Source: Gluconobacter sp. P1C6_b
Lineage (GTDB): Bacteria; Pseudomonadota; Alphaproteobacteria; Acetobacterales; Acetobacteraceae
Reading direction: 5' to 3'
NCBI RefSeq assembly: GCF_018811945.1
Contig: NZ_JACRVU010000027.1
Location: forward strand, 1 to 37,421
DNA: 37,421 bases
Part shown: positions 7,488 to 16,030 of the stretch, in pieces
Layout: every line of letters begins with the position of its first letter
How positions within the stretch are numbered: position 1 is the stretch's first letter
Translations under genes and position numbers: made by a program
Notes under the pieces: model-generated
Seen by the model: the letters and a program-made list of their open reading frames with translations, nothing else
Databases searched by the model: none
What the model was told of the DNA's origin: nothing

Positions 7488-8612
7488 TCAGTCCAGGGGG
7501 GCGATCTTCACAACGATATACGGCATGACTTCAAGGTCCTTGCCGCCGTGGAAAACCGGCAGCCGGGCCCACTGACCGATCGTGCCATACAGGGCGCCAT
7601 TGGCGTAGGTCAGGCCATCGGGTTCGGTCATGCGCGGATCATGGGCGACAACGGACATTTCTCCGTCCGGCTTGCGGCGCAGAATGGCATGACGCTCGTC
7701 ATCCGTGATGTAGAGCGATCCGTCCGGCCCGGTCGCCATGCCGTCGCCCATGCCTGTTTCGCCTTCATCCTTCACCGCCCGTTCGATCGTGGTCTCGCTG
7801 GCCTTCGGATCGGACAGGACGGCGGTCGGTGCGGAATAGAGGCGGCGGCTGGTCTGGGGCTGCCAGTAAAGCGTCTGCTGATCGGGGCTGATGGCAACGC
7901 CGTTCACTCCCCCCTGGGGCAGGATGGCATGGGCCGGATCATAACGCCCTGCGACACCATCCATCACGGCTACGAAGCCCTGGACCGGCATGACGGAAAC
8001 CGTATCGGCGAGAATACGCCGCTGACGTCCCGTCGCCAGATCAACGACGACCAGCGCCGGATGAACACCCGTGGAGGTGTCGGTAATGAATGCCGTTCCC
8101 GCCGCCCCATGCGTCAGGTCGATCCGGACGTCATTGACATGGCTGTCCGGCAGAAGGGCCGGCGCCCCCAGCGGGATGACCTGTGCGATCTTTCCGTTTG
8201 CAGGATCGATCCTGAAGAGCTTCTGCGCGCCCGCAACAGTCCCCGTTCCTGCGACCATGCCTTCATCCAGAACCCAGAGCTGTCCCTTCGCATCGACCGT
8301 CATGCCAAGCGGGGAGACGAACTGTTCCTGCGCGGCCGCATCGGGGAAGGGCGTCAGCTTGCCGTTGGCATAGAGCGCCAGACGCGGGCCGGAATGTTCA
8401 TGCGCGCTGCGGGGAAAACCAAGCACCAGCCGCCCGTCGGGCAGGACCGCAATGCCGGATGGCTGGGCGTTGGAAAACCGCCCGATAATCTGCACATTGC
8501 CCGATGGGAGCGTGCCCTTGTCCACGGTCTGTGCAGCGAGGGCGGGAGAGGCAGCAGTCAGGGCCGTAAGGCCGGCGCTGAAGGCGAAGGCCAGAAATGT
8601 GTGACGGGACAT
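7488..8612 (-). CDS. Secreted Yellow/major-royal-jelly-family beta-propeller protein
   Basis: The protein has 374 residues. The ATG at 8612 was chosen for its AAAGGAG ribosome site and because it gives a clean Sec signal (FLAFAFSAGLTALTAASPALA, cleavage after ALA), so the product is periplasmic. The repeats GIAVLPDGRLVLGFPR, LGMTVDAKGQLWVLDEG, VNDVRID...AFITDTS, VNGVAISPDQQTLYW and GDGMATGPDGSLYITDDE are propeller blades. They are typical of the royal-jelly/Yellow family, which bacterial annotation often calls L-dopachrome tautomerase-related or SMP-30-like. Substrate and reaction are unknown; a sugar-lactone or phenolic ligand is only a guess. It ends close to and convergent with the small lipoprotein gene. 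Confidence 0.82.
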   Translation of the reverse strand: MSRHTFLAFAFSAGLTALTAASPALAAQTVDKGTLPSGNVQIIGRFSNAQPSGIAVLPDGRLVLGFPRSAHEHSGPRLALYANGKLTPFPDAAAQEQFVSPLGMTVDAKGQLWVLDEGMVAGTGTVAGAQKLFRIDPANGKIAQVIPLGAPALLPDSHVNDVRIDLTHGAAGTAFITDTSTGVHPALVVVDLATGRQRRILADTVSVMPVQGFVAVMDGVAGRYDPAHAILPQGGVNGVAISPDQQTLYWQPQTSRRLYSAPTAVLSDPKASETTIERAVKDEGETGMGDGMATGPDGSLYITDDERHAILRRKPDGEMSVVAHDPRMTEPDGLTYANGALYGTIGQWARLPVFHGGKDLEVMPYIVVKIAPLD

Positions 8613-8686
8613 GATTGAAATCTCCTTTGCCGCACAGGAACAGAGCGGTTGCGGCATGGCAACTCACGCAAACGCGAGCAAAGGGA

Positions 8687-9898
8687 TCAGGTTCGCAGCA
8701 GGCGCTCCCGCAGGGCCCGGTCATGAGCATACAGAAACAGCCCATGGATGCCGCGTGTGAGGATGACATTCAGCGCATTGAGAATGACGCGCTTCTTCGC
8801 CTCTTCCGGCGTTGCAATTCCGTCGCGCCCCTGAAACGCCGCGCTGTCCTCATAACGCTCCGGCCGCACCCCGATCCGATCATGCTTCGCGTCATAGAAC
8901 AGTGAGGGACCGAGAATGACGCCTGCATAGTTCAGATCGAACCCCTGGATTGTATAGACCGACCCCACTTCGTCGATCGTATCAGGGCGCTCGGCCCAGG
9001 GCAGCTTTTCGGTTGGCAGGGAGCGGTCCCAGCGCAGGTGGAAATCGCCTTCGGTAATGAAATGATCCTCACCGTTCAGCGTATAGGGGTAATCATAGGT
9101 TGAGAGCAGGCGGCACAGGCCGTATTTCGCATTGCACGCGCACAGATCCGCATAGAGCTTCGCACAGTCGTCATAGATCCGCAGATCGAAGGACGGATCT
9201 TTCGGCCGCGGCAGGATCTCGCCCTGGCCCAGCCCATCAATCCACGAACATGTTGCCGGACTGGCCGAAACGCGGAATTGCGTGTCGAGATGGAACGTCT
9301 CCGAAGGGCGGCCCTTGCGGAAACTCTCCAGAAGATCGGTGGACCAGTGACTCTTGAACTTCAGGACCTGCAACGGATCGAACACCACCACCACGATCCG
9401 TGCCCAGCGCAAAATTTCTTCCAGATGGTTCTGTTGCGCGAAATGGTTGTAACGGTCCGGCCGTGTCAGCAGCAGATGCGCTTCGTCCACCAGAACGATA
9501 TCCGCCCGTTTTCCTGTTTTGGCGGATTTGTTGATGAAGGTCGTCGGGCGCTCGTAATCGCTCTTGCGCAGGTTGGGCATGGTGGCCGCGATGTTGCGGT
9601 AGAGCTTGAGCATCTCCGGATGGTTGACGATCACCATGTTCCGCAGACCACGCAGAGGATCATCCGCCGCGCCACTTCGTGCCCGGGTCTGGAGCGTATT
9701 GAAGATCGCGTTCAGGACAACGCTCTTCCCCGTGCCCGCCGCACCTTCAATGACGAAAAGCGCGCTATCATCCGACTGATGTCGCTCGCAGAACGACACC
9801 ACCCGGTGCAGCAGTTCCATCTGCAGGCCGGACAGCGCAAGCTCGGGAGAAAGCTTGTGCGTCGCGGCGTTGTCCAGCGCCATGGAGGAAGCGGTCAC
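8687..9898 (-). CDS. DUF2075-type P-loop ATPase/helicase-like protein
   Basis: A 403-residue protein. Near residue 52 lies a Walker A, IEGAAGTGKS, followed by a Walker B, IVLVDEAHLL, at about residue 138. Towards the C-terminus are YTIQGFDLNYAGVILG and NVILTRGIHGLFLYAHD, the equivalents of the late superfamily-1 helicase motifs. This arrangement is that of DUF2075, a superfamily-1-like NTPase of unsettled function (nucleic-acid translocation is inferred). The gene starts 5 bases after the ybaK stop and is probably co-transcribed with it. An in-frame ATG five codons downstream is an alternative start. Confidence 0.85.
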   Translation of the reverse strand: MTASSMALDNAATHKLSPELALSGLQMELLHRVVSFCERHQSDDSALFVIEGAAGTGKSVVLNAIFNTLQTRARSGAADDPLRGLRNMVIVNHPEMLKLYRNIAATMPNLRKSDYERPTTFINKSAKTGKRADIVLVDEAHLLLTRPDRYNHFAQQNHLEEILRWARIVVVVFDPLQVLKFKSHWSTDLLESFRKGRPSETFHLDTQFRVSASPATCSWIDGLGQGEILPRPKDPSFDLRIYDDCAKLYADLCACNAKYGLCRLLSTYDYPYTLNGEDHFITEGDFHLRWDRSLPTEKLPWAERPDTIDEVGSVYTIQGFDLNYAGVILGPSLFYDAKHDRIGVRPERYEDSAAFQGRDGIATPEEAKKRVILNALNVILTRGIHGLFLYAHDRALRERLLRT

Positions 9899-9903
9899 GC
9901 GGC

Positions 9904-10383
9904 TCAGTCCGCGGCGATATCGGCCACTTTGGCATCCGTGGCGCGCTGGGCGTCCGCTGGCGTGATCCGTACGACAAAACCCTGGCCGCCCGCATTGATA
10001 TAGACATGCTCGCGCGGCATGGCGTCCTGCGAGATGACCACCGGGATCGGCGTTTTCGAACCGAACGGGCTGGTCCCGCCTGACTGGAACCCCGTCAGCT
10101 CCTGCGCCTTCTCGGGGTTCATCATCCGCGCATTGCGCCCGTCGAACAGCGCCGCGACCTTCTTCAGGTTCATCCGCTGATGCGCTGGGGCCACCACACA
10201 GACCGGCTGCTTCTTGTCCACTTCGACCACCAGCGTCTTGAGCACGTCTTCGGGCGCCACGCCGATAGCCTCGGCCGCCTGCATTCCGATCAGCCCGCCA
10301 TTGGGGGCATATTCGTAATCATGGACGCTGAAGGGAATGTTTTTCGCTGCCAGAAAGGCCGTTGCAGCTGTTTCGCGGGTCAT
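9904..10383 (-). CDS. ybaK: YbaK-family aminoacyl-tRNA (Cys-tRNA(Pro)) deacylase
   Basis: A 159-residue cytoplasmic protein. YbaK trans-editing enzymes hydrolyse Cys-tRNA(Pro) made in error by prolyl-tRNA synthetase. The family hallmarks are present: the DVLKTLVVEVD segment with the conserved lysine, and TGFQSGGTSPFGSK, matching the YbaK glycine loop (TGxxxGGxSPxG). The ATG at 10383 was preferred over a start 11 codons upstream because GGAG lies 7 bases before it and family proteins begin near there. It is followed at 5 bases by the DUF2075 ATPase gene, so a two-gene unit is likely. Confidence 0.9.
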   Translation of the reverse strand: MTRETAATAFLAAKNIPFSVHDYEYAPNGGLIGMQAAEAIGVAPEDVLKTLVVEVDKKQPVCVVAPAHQRMNLKKVAALFDGRNARMMNPEKAQELTGFQSGGTSPFGSKTPIPVVISQDAMPREHVYINAGGQGFVVRITPADAQRATDAKVADIAAD

Positions 10384-10525
10384 GTGAGCGCTCCGTTGCC
10401 AGAAACAGGTCTCCACAGGCCGGGCGGCTGAAACCGGTCAGGATCAGTCCCGGCAGGACCTGCAATATTCTGTCATCTATATGGCGGCCTGGAACCGAAT
10501 TGGCAACACGACGCTTTAGGGAAGA

Positions 10526-10556
10526 AGCCCCCGTCACCGGGCTGTTTCAGGGGGCT
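10526..10556. other. Hairpin in the divergent ybaK-tpi intergenic region
   Basis: AGCCCCC at 10526-10532 pairs with GGGGGCT at 10550-10556, with further weak pairing inside the loop. It lies in the 311-base gap (10384-10694) between two divergent genes and could be a leader structure for the isomerase gene. A GGCTGAGAGA string follows but lacks the partner motifs of a TPP riboswitch. Nothing else was recognised in the gap. Confidence 0.35.
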
Positions 10557-10694
10557 GAGAGATGTATCGTTATTCATGGGACGGATGCCATTTTTTCTGT
10601 TATGGTTTAGCGGTAAAGATATTCCGGGGAAGTCAGAATCCGGGAGAATCGGCATGAGTGCCCGGCCAGTTGAAACCCTGTCGTGAGGTTAACC

Positions 10695-11483
10695 GTGGAT
10701 CAGAAGACCGTCTGGATCGGGACGAACTGGAAAATGAACAAGGGCCCCGCCGAAGCCGTTGCGGCGGCCCGGGCCCTTGCGGCCTTTCGTCCCCCCGAGG
10801 GCGTTCGGACCTTCGTGAATCCGCCGTTCACGTCCCTGAAAGACGTGAGCGCGGCCCTTCAGGACAGCCCCATGATCGTGGGCGCCCAGAACATGTTCTG
10901 GGAAGAAAGCGGTGCCTGGACCGGGGAAATTTCCGCCCCGATGATCGCCGAATGCGGCGCATCCATGGTGGTGATCGGCCACTCGGAACGTCGGCAGCAT
11001 TTCGGCGAAACGGACTGGACGGTGAACCTCAAGGTCCGCGCGGCGCTGAAGCACGGTCTGCGGCCGCTGGTCTGCATCGGCGATACGCTGGACGAGTTCG
11101 AGTTCGGGGTCTCGCAGGAAACGCTGGCCCGACAGGCGAAAATCGCGCTGCACGGGCTGTCGCAGGAGGATTTCGCACGGGTTCTGATCGCCTATGAGCC
11201 AGTCTGGGCCATCGGCTCGGCGGGCCGCCCGGCAGAAGCCCCATTCGTGTCGCAGATCCATACGAAACTGCGCGCCGTGATGCAGGACATCACAGGCCCC
11301 GACAGCACCGTCCGGATCCCGCTGCTCTATGGCGGCAGCGTGTCGCAGGCCAATATCCGCGACTATGTCGCCCTGCCGGACGTGGACGGAGTGCTGATCG
11401 GCCGCGCAGGCTGGGAGCCCGCGGATTTCATGAAGCTGATCGACAGCGTAAGCACGCTGGTCTCTGCCGGGGTGGATGCCTGA
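10695..11483 (+). CDS. tpiA: Triosephosphate isomerase-family enzyme, EryH/LerI-like (probable tetrulose- or triose-phosphate isomerase)
   Basis: A 262-residue TIM-barrel enzyme with all catalytic residues: Lys13 in GTNWKMNK, His96 in GHSERRQHFGET, Glu168 in AYEPVWAIG, and the phosphate loop LYGGSV. Classical enzymes interconvert dihydroxyacetone phosphate and glyceraldehyde 3-phosphate. However, the GTxWKMNK opening, VGAQNMFW...GAWTGEIS, and the partner gene are, as I remember them, features of the TpiA2/EryH (LerI) branch that isomerises erythrulose phosphates in tetritol catabolism. GTG 10695 is chosen because TGAGG lies just upstream; GTG 10683 lacks a site. The stop overlaps the next start (ATGA), so it is translationally coupled to a DeoR regulator. 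Substrate assignment is inference. Confidence 0.88.
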   Translation: MDQKTVWIGTNWKMNKGPAEAVAAARALAAFRPPEGVRTFVNPPFTSLKDVSAALQDSPMIVGAQNMFWEESGAWTGEISAPMIAECGASMVVIGHSERRQHFGETDWTVNLKVRAALKHGLRPLVCIGDTLDEFEFGVSQETLARQAKIALHGLSQEDFARVLIAYEPVWAIGSAGRPAEAPFVSQIHTKLRAVMQDITGPDSTVRIPLLYGGSVSQANIRDYVALPDVDGVLIGRAGWEPADFMKLIDSVSTLVSAGVDA

Positions 11484-12304
11484 TGAATGCCGTGCTCGTG
11501 GAAGGGCCGGTTCTGTCTGGCCGCCGGCGCGGGATCCTCGACTATGTCACGGAGCGGGGCGTGGTGTCGGTCGGGGACCTGCTGGAAAGGTTTTCGCTGA
11601 GCCGGGCCTCGATTAACCGGGACCTTCTGGCTCTGTCCGCGCAGGGACTGCTCCGTCGGATCGGCCCGGACATTACGGCCCTGCCGAGCGCAAGTTCGTC
11701 GGGGAGCGTGGTGTACCGGGCGCGCCAGGCCGTTGCGCAGAAACAGGCCATCGCCGCGCTCGCGGCCTCCCTGATCAGCCCGGGCGATACGGTGGCGCTC
11801 GATGATTCCACAACGGTGCGGGCGATGGCAGACAGCCTCTCCGCCATCGCGTCGCTGACGGTCGTGACCAACAGCCTGGGACTCGGAACACGTCTGGGAG
11901 CCTGCGAGACGCTCGGCCTGATCGGTCTGGGCGGACGGTACAGCCCGACATTCGAGGCCTTCGTGGGGATGGTCTGCGAACAGAGCGTGATGTCCATGCG
12001 CATCGACCTGGCCTTTGTCTCTGCTGCCGGCATCCACGGCCTGACGGCCTATCATCAGGTCGAGGAAATCATCCGTGCCAAGCAGGCCCTGATGGCGGTG
12101 GCGGACTCGCGCGTGCTTCTGGTGGACAGCGGAAAGTTCGGCAACTCGGCCATGAGCCGGCTGGCAGCCCTTTCCGAGTTCGACGTGGTGATCACCGATG
12201 ACGGCATCGATCCCGGTTACGCTGCAATGCTGCAAGATGCGGGCGTAACGCTGAAGATCGCGGCCGTGTCCCGGCCCGTGGAGAGCGCCCTTACTGCGGG
12301 GTGA
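11483..12304 (+). CDS. DeoR-family transcriptional regulator
   Basis: A 273-residue protein. Residues ~14-65 form the DeoR winged helix-turn-helix (RRRGILDYVTERGVVSVGDL, then LSRASINRDLLALSAQGLLRR). Residues ~85-255 form the sugar-phosphate-sensing DeoRC domain with DTVALDDSTTVRAMADSL and VLLVDSGKFG. Such regulators repress sugar or polyol catabolic genes and are released by a phosphorylated intermediate. It begins inside the stop codon of the isomerase gene, so its ligand is probably that enzyme's substrate or product (inference). Its 3' end overlaps the convergent alpha-E gene by 14 bases. Confidence 0.9.
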   Translation: MNAVLVEGPVLSGRRRGILDYVTERGVVSVGDLLERFSLSRASINRDLLALSAQGLLRRIGPDITALPSASSSGSVVYRARQAVAQKQAIAALAASLISPGDTVALDDSTTVRAMADSLSAIASLTVVTNSLGLGTRLGACETLGLIGLGGRYSPTFEAFVGMVCEQSVMSMRIDLAFVSAAGIHGLTAYHQVEEIIRAKQALMAVADSRVLLVDSGKFGNSAMSRLAALSEFDVVITDDGIDPGYAAMLQDAGVTLKIAAVSRPVESALTAG

Positions 12305-13325
12305 GTGTCTCCTCGCGCGTCATGACCGGGGCCGCAGGCCAGAATGTAACCGAGACTTCCGCCTGCAAGGCCGCAAGCTGGTCCTGGATATAGGTCATGT
12401 ATTCATGCAGTCCGCGGGAAATGATGTCCTCGGCTGTCTGATCCTCGAGCGTGGCGCGCAGGTTGATGATGCGCTCCTGAAGCGGGCTGCACTGATGGCG
12501 CAGGTTGTAATGGGTGGACAGGGCGTTGAGCGTGTTGTCCACCTGCCGCAGGTTGAGCATCAGGGAGCGGGGGAAACCCTCGTTCTTGAGCAGGAAACCC
12601 ACCACATTGGCAGGCGTCGTCGTAACGGGCTGCAAACGCCGGAACGCGTGATAGGCAGCGGCCGAGCGCAGCACAGACCCCCACTGCGTGATATCCAGTT
12701 GTGACCCCGAGGTTTCGCCGCCGGGCAGCAGCGTATGGTAGCGGATGTCGATCAGACGGGTGATCTGGTCGGAACGCTCGAGATATTTGCCAAGCAGATA
12801 GAACAGCCAGGCCTGATCGCGGTACAGCGTGCCTTCCGTGACGCCGAAATGCGTCTGGCAGTCCTGTTTGAGGCGGTTGCACAGCCCGGACAGCCCGTTG
12901 CGCCGGATGTCGGGGGTGGAGAGCTCCATCATGCTCCGGGTGAAGACGTTGAGCTGCATCCACATCTCGGTGGAAATCAGCGGCCGGGCCGAGCGTGCAT
13001 TCTCGCGGACCATGTGCGCCATGGCGCGGATGGATGTCGGGTTCGCACTTTCCGTAATGTAGAAGGCGAGGATGTTCTCCTCCGTCGCGGGGAGGGGATA
13101 GATCGCGGCGTAGCGCTCCTCGTCCGAATTGATCTGAAGGATTGAATCCCAGCCGGGGCTGCCATCGGGGTTGCGGACGAAGGCTTCCGTGACTTCCAGA
13201 AGACGCGCGAGGTTCTCGATCCGCTCCATGTAGCGGGCAAGCCACATCATGCTCTCGCCATAGCGCGACAGCAGCATGTTCAGATTGGCGAGCATGGCGG
13301 GAAAACGTGTGCCGGTCTGTGTCAT
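12291..13325 (-). CDS. Alpha-E domain protein (partner of ATP-grasp ligase)
   Basis: A 344-residue, mostly helical protein. It begins near LLSRYGESMMWLARYMERIENLARLLE, the conserved opening of alpha-E proteins, and contains YLERSDQITRLIDIRYH and a C-terminal RGLHEYMTYIQDQLAAL. The family has no proven activity; comparative-genomic work on amidoligases describes it as a constant partner of a circularly permuted ATP-grasp ligase and transglutaminase-like proteases. ATG 13325 is chosen because it overlaps the stop of the ATP-grasp gene (ATGA), implying translational coupling; the open frame extends 57 codons further upstream without support. Confidence 0.9.
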   Translation of the reverse strand: MTQTGTRFPAMLANLNMLLSRYGESMMWLARYMERIENLARLLEVTEAFVRNPDGSPGWDSILQINSDEERYAAIYPLPATEENILAFYITESANPTSIRAMAHMVRENARSARPLISTEMWMQLNVFTRSMMELSTPDIRRNGLSGLCNRLKQDCQTHFGVTEGTLYRDQAWLFYLLGKYLERSDQITRLIDIRYHTLLPGGETSGSQLDITQWGSVLRSAAAYHAFRRLQPVTTTPANVVGFLLKNEGFPRSLMLNLRQVDNTLNALSTHYNLRHQCSPLQERIINLRATLEDQTAEDIISRGLHEYMTYIQDQLAALQAEVSVTFWPAAPVMTREETLTPQ

Positions 13326-14854
13326 CGGGCCATCACCCATGTATCTTTCGAACCACCGCCCTGTGAGGAATTGACGACCAGCGACCCCTTGCGTAGCGCC
13401 ACGCGGGACAGTCCGCCGGGGAGGACCCATGTGTTGTGTCCGGTCAGGGCGAACGGCCGGAGATCCACATGCCGCGCCTCGACCCCGCTGGGACACAGCG
13501 TCGGGGAGACGGACAGATCGATGACGGGCTGGCTGATATAGTTGGACGGGTCCTCAAGCAGCTTGGCACGGAACTCGTCCAGCTCCGTCTGCGTGGCCTG
13601 CGAGCCGATCAGCAGACCATAGCCGCCGGACTCGCCGACCGGCTTGATCACCAGCTTGTCCATATTGGCCAGCGTATAGGCCAGACCTGCCTCTTCGGCG
13701 CAGATATGCGTCTGCACGCTGTCGAGAATAGGATCTTCCCCCAGATAGTAACGGATAAGACGCGGCATGTAAGCATAGACCGCCTTGTCGTCCGCCACGC
13801 CCGTTCCCAGCGCGTTGGCCAGCGTGACATTCCCGCGCCGATAGGCTTCCACAAGACCGGGGACGCCGAGCATGCTGTCGGGGTTGAAGGCCAGCGGGTC
13901 CAGAAATTCGTCGTTCAGGCGGCGATAGATCGAATGGACGGGGCGAAGCCCTGCCACCGTCCGCATATAAACGCGGTGGTTCTCAACGATCAGGTCCCGG
14001 CCTTCGACGAGCGGCACCCCCATCTCGCGGGCCAGAAAGACATGCTCGAAATAGGCGGAATTATAGATGCCCGGCGAGAACAGTACGACCTGCGGATCGC
14101 TCACGCCTTCGGGTGCGACCTCGCACAGCGTCTGGTGCAGCCTCAGCCCATATTCCTCGACCGACCGCAGGGGCATGCCCGACGCCAGATCCGGCATCAG
14201 CCGCAGCATCATGTGCCGGTTCTCGATGACGTAAGACACACCCGACGGCGTGCGGGCATTGTCTTCGAGCACCATGAAACGCCCGCTGCGGTCGCGGATC
14301 AGGTCAGTCCCGTTGATATGGACATAGACGTCGCCAGGCACGCGCACGCCGACCATGGCTTCACAGTAATTCGGATTGTTGAGCACCAGATCGGCAGGGA
14401 TGATGCCGTCCCGCAGGACATGGCGCTCATGATAGATATCACGCAGGAACAGGTTGAGCGCTTTGACGCGCTGCTGCACGCCACGGTCAATATGCTCCCA
14501 TTCCGTTGCCGTAAGGACGCGCGGGATCATGTCGAAAGGCAGGATACGGTCGATCGCTTCGCGGTCGGAATAGACGGTGAAAGTGATGCCCAGACGATAG
14601 AGCTGCGCTTCCGCCGTGTTTGTGCGGTGGCGCAGTTCGGCAAGATCGAACCCCGCGAGACGGTCACGCACGGTCTGAAGGCTCGGAGGGAGCGTATCCG
14701 TCCGGTTCATGAGTTCGCAGAAGAAATCCGGTGTGTCATAGGCGGCGAACATCCCGGCCGCGCTCTTGGCGGAGGCGCCGGAAGCCGGGGCGGCACTGGC
14801 TGGAGAAGCGCTGGCAGAAGCGGGTCTGGGAGACTGCAAAACCGGCCTGTTCAT
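13322..14854 (-). CDS. Circularly permuted ATP-grasp ligase
   Basis: About 510 residues. After a low-complexity Ala/Ser/Pro N-terminus it carries the type 2 circularly permuted ATP-grasp core. VLEDNARTPSGVSYVIENR (about residue 195) provides metal-binding acidic residues, and KPVGESGGYGLLIG (about residue 405) is the glycine-rich ATP loop. Proteins of this family are predicted to form amide or peptide bonds using ATP; substrates are unknown. The start is uncertain: ATG 14854 has GAGG 6 bases upstream, ATG 14878 has AGGG, and the frame opens at a TTG at 14968. The stop overlaps the alpha-E start, and the transglutaminase gene is divergent about 300 bases away. Confidence 0.9.
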   Translation of the reverse strand: MNRPVLQSPRPASASASPASAAPASGASAKSAAGMFAAYDTPDFFCELMNRTDTLPPSLQTVRDRLAGFDLAELRHRTNTAEAQLYRLGITFTVYSDREAIDRILPFDMIPRVLTATEWEHIDRGVQQRVKALNLFLRDIYHERHVLRDGIIPADLVLNNPNYCEAMVGVRVPGDVYVHINGTDLIRDRSGRFMVLEDNARTPSGVSYVIENRHMMLRLMPDLASGMPLRSVEEYGLRLHQTLCEVAPEGVSDPQVVLFSPGIYNSAYFEHVFLAREMGVPLVEGRDLIVENHRVYMRTVAGLRPVHSIYRRLNDEFLDPLAFNPDSMLGVPGLVEAYRRGNVTLANALGTGVADDKAVYAYMPRLIRYYLGEDPILDSVQTHICAEEAGLAYTLANMDKLVIKPVGESGGYGLLIGSQATQTELDEFRAKLLEDPSNYISQPVIDLSVSPTLCPSGVEARHVDLRPFALTGHNTWVLPGGLSRVALRKGSLVVNSSQGGGSKDTWVMAR

Positions 14855-15151
14855 TCTCTGCCTCACAACCCTGTTCATCGCCGACCCTGTGCCGATGGAA
14901 AACCCGATCAGCCGTGCCGGTTCATTACGATATTTTATTAACGGAGCAAGATTCCAGCGCTTTGCCAAGCGTGAAATTTTCCATTTGGACGGATCGGGAA
15001 AAGTCCGGCGGAAATTGTTGCGGTTCCCGGTAAGACTGATAGGGTAATGTTTCGACTGCTGTCAGACCCAATGGTTGCCGGAACGGGATGGCCCGAAAAT
15101 CACGTGTCTGAATACGAGTATCTGAAACCGTTTCCACAGGGCCTCCTGAGA

Positions 15152-16030
15152 ATGAATTCCCGCGTCATACTGCGCCACCAGACCCGATATCAGTATGACC
15201 GGCCCGTCTTCCTGGGACGTCAGACCGTGCGTTTATGCCCGGTACCCCGTGTGCGATCCGCGATCCGCGATTACGCGTTTGAGGTCTCCCCGGAGACGGC
15301 GGAAATGACCTGGCGGCAGGACGCCTATGGCAACCGGGTGGCGGAAATCCGGGTTCCGGAACGTGTAACGGGCTTCGATGTTTCGGTCCGCATGGATGTG
15401 GATCTGGGCGTCCGGCCGGTCCTGTCCGGGATTGCGGAAGCGCCGGTCTGTACCGCCTATCGCGATGTGGACGCGGCTGGCGCACATGTGGCGCGCTTCG
15501 TCGAATTCTGGCGTATGGCGGGAGCGGAAAAGACCTCGGAAGCAGTGGCGGATCTCAACCGTGCCGTAGCGGAGCACCTGACCTATCAGCGCCGGCTTGA
15601 GCCGGGAGTCTGGACGCCCGAAGAGACGCTGCAGCGGCAAGGCGGATCGTGCCGGGACAGTGCGTGGCTGCTGGTGACGGTCCTGCGGCATCTGGGATTT
15701 TCGGCGCGCTTCGTGTCCGGCTATCTGATTCAGTCTGACCCCGCCGACGGATGGAACTGCGATCTGCATGCCTGGGCGGAAGCCTGGATTCCCGGAGACG
15801 GCTGGGTCGGCTTTGATACGACATCGGGACTGGTGGTGGCGCAACATCACATCCCGCTTGCGGTGGCTGGCCGGCCAGAGGAGGCCGCGCCCATTTCCGG
15901 AATGCTGGACCGCTGCCGCGCCACGTTCGACGTGACGATGCGGGCGGAGCCCCTTCTGTCAGGGCGCGAGGCCCCGGAACTGGCCATGATCGGGCAACCC
16001 GGTGTAATGCGATCCCATGAAGCTCTTTGA
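15152..16030 (+). CDS. Transglutaminase-like cysteine protease
   Basis: About 292 residues. The N-terminal domain (VILRHQTRYQYDRPVFLGRQ) is the bacterial transglutaminase N-domain. The core has the catalytic Cys in GGSCRDSAWLL (about residue 165), His in DLHAWAEAWIPGDGW (about 206) and Asp in GFDTTSG (about 221). Bacterial members act as proteases or amide transferases and neighbour alpha-E and ATP-grasp genes. ATG 15152 is chosen because the family begins right there; ATG 15047 would add 35 residues and has AGGG only 2 bases upstream. It overlaps the metallopeptidase gene by 14 bases. Confidence 0.9.
   Translation: MNSRVILRHQTRYQYDRPVFLGRQTVRLCPVPRVRSAIRDYAFEVSPETAEMTWRQDAYGNRVAEIRVPERVTGFDVSVRMDVDLGVRPVLSGIAEAPVCTAYRDVDAAGAHVARFVEFWRMAGAEKTSEAVADLNRAVAEHLTYQRRLEPGVWTPEETLQRQGGSCRDSAWLLVTVLRHLGFSARFVSGYLIQSDPADGWNCDLHAWAEAWIPGDGWVGFDTTSGLVVAQHHIPLAVAGRPEEAAPISGMLDRCRATFDVTMRAEPLLSGREAPELAMIGQPGVMRSHEAL

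Noticed and set aside
10550-10600. GGCTGAGAGA string resembling the TPP riboswitch core
   Set aside because: The required downstream partner motif (CCTGAT...GGATAATGCC) is missing and no thiamine gene is near.
13436-14941. 501-codon plus-strand frame
   Set aside because: Antisense shadow of the ATP-grasp gene, without recognisable motifs or ribosome site.
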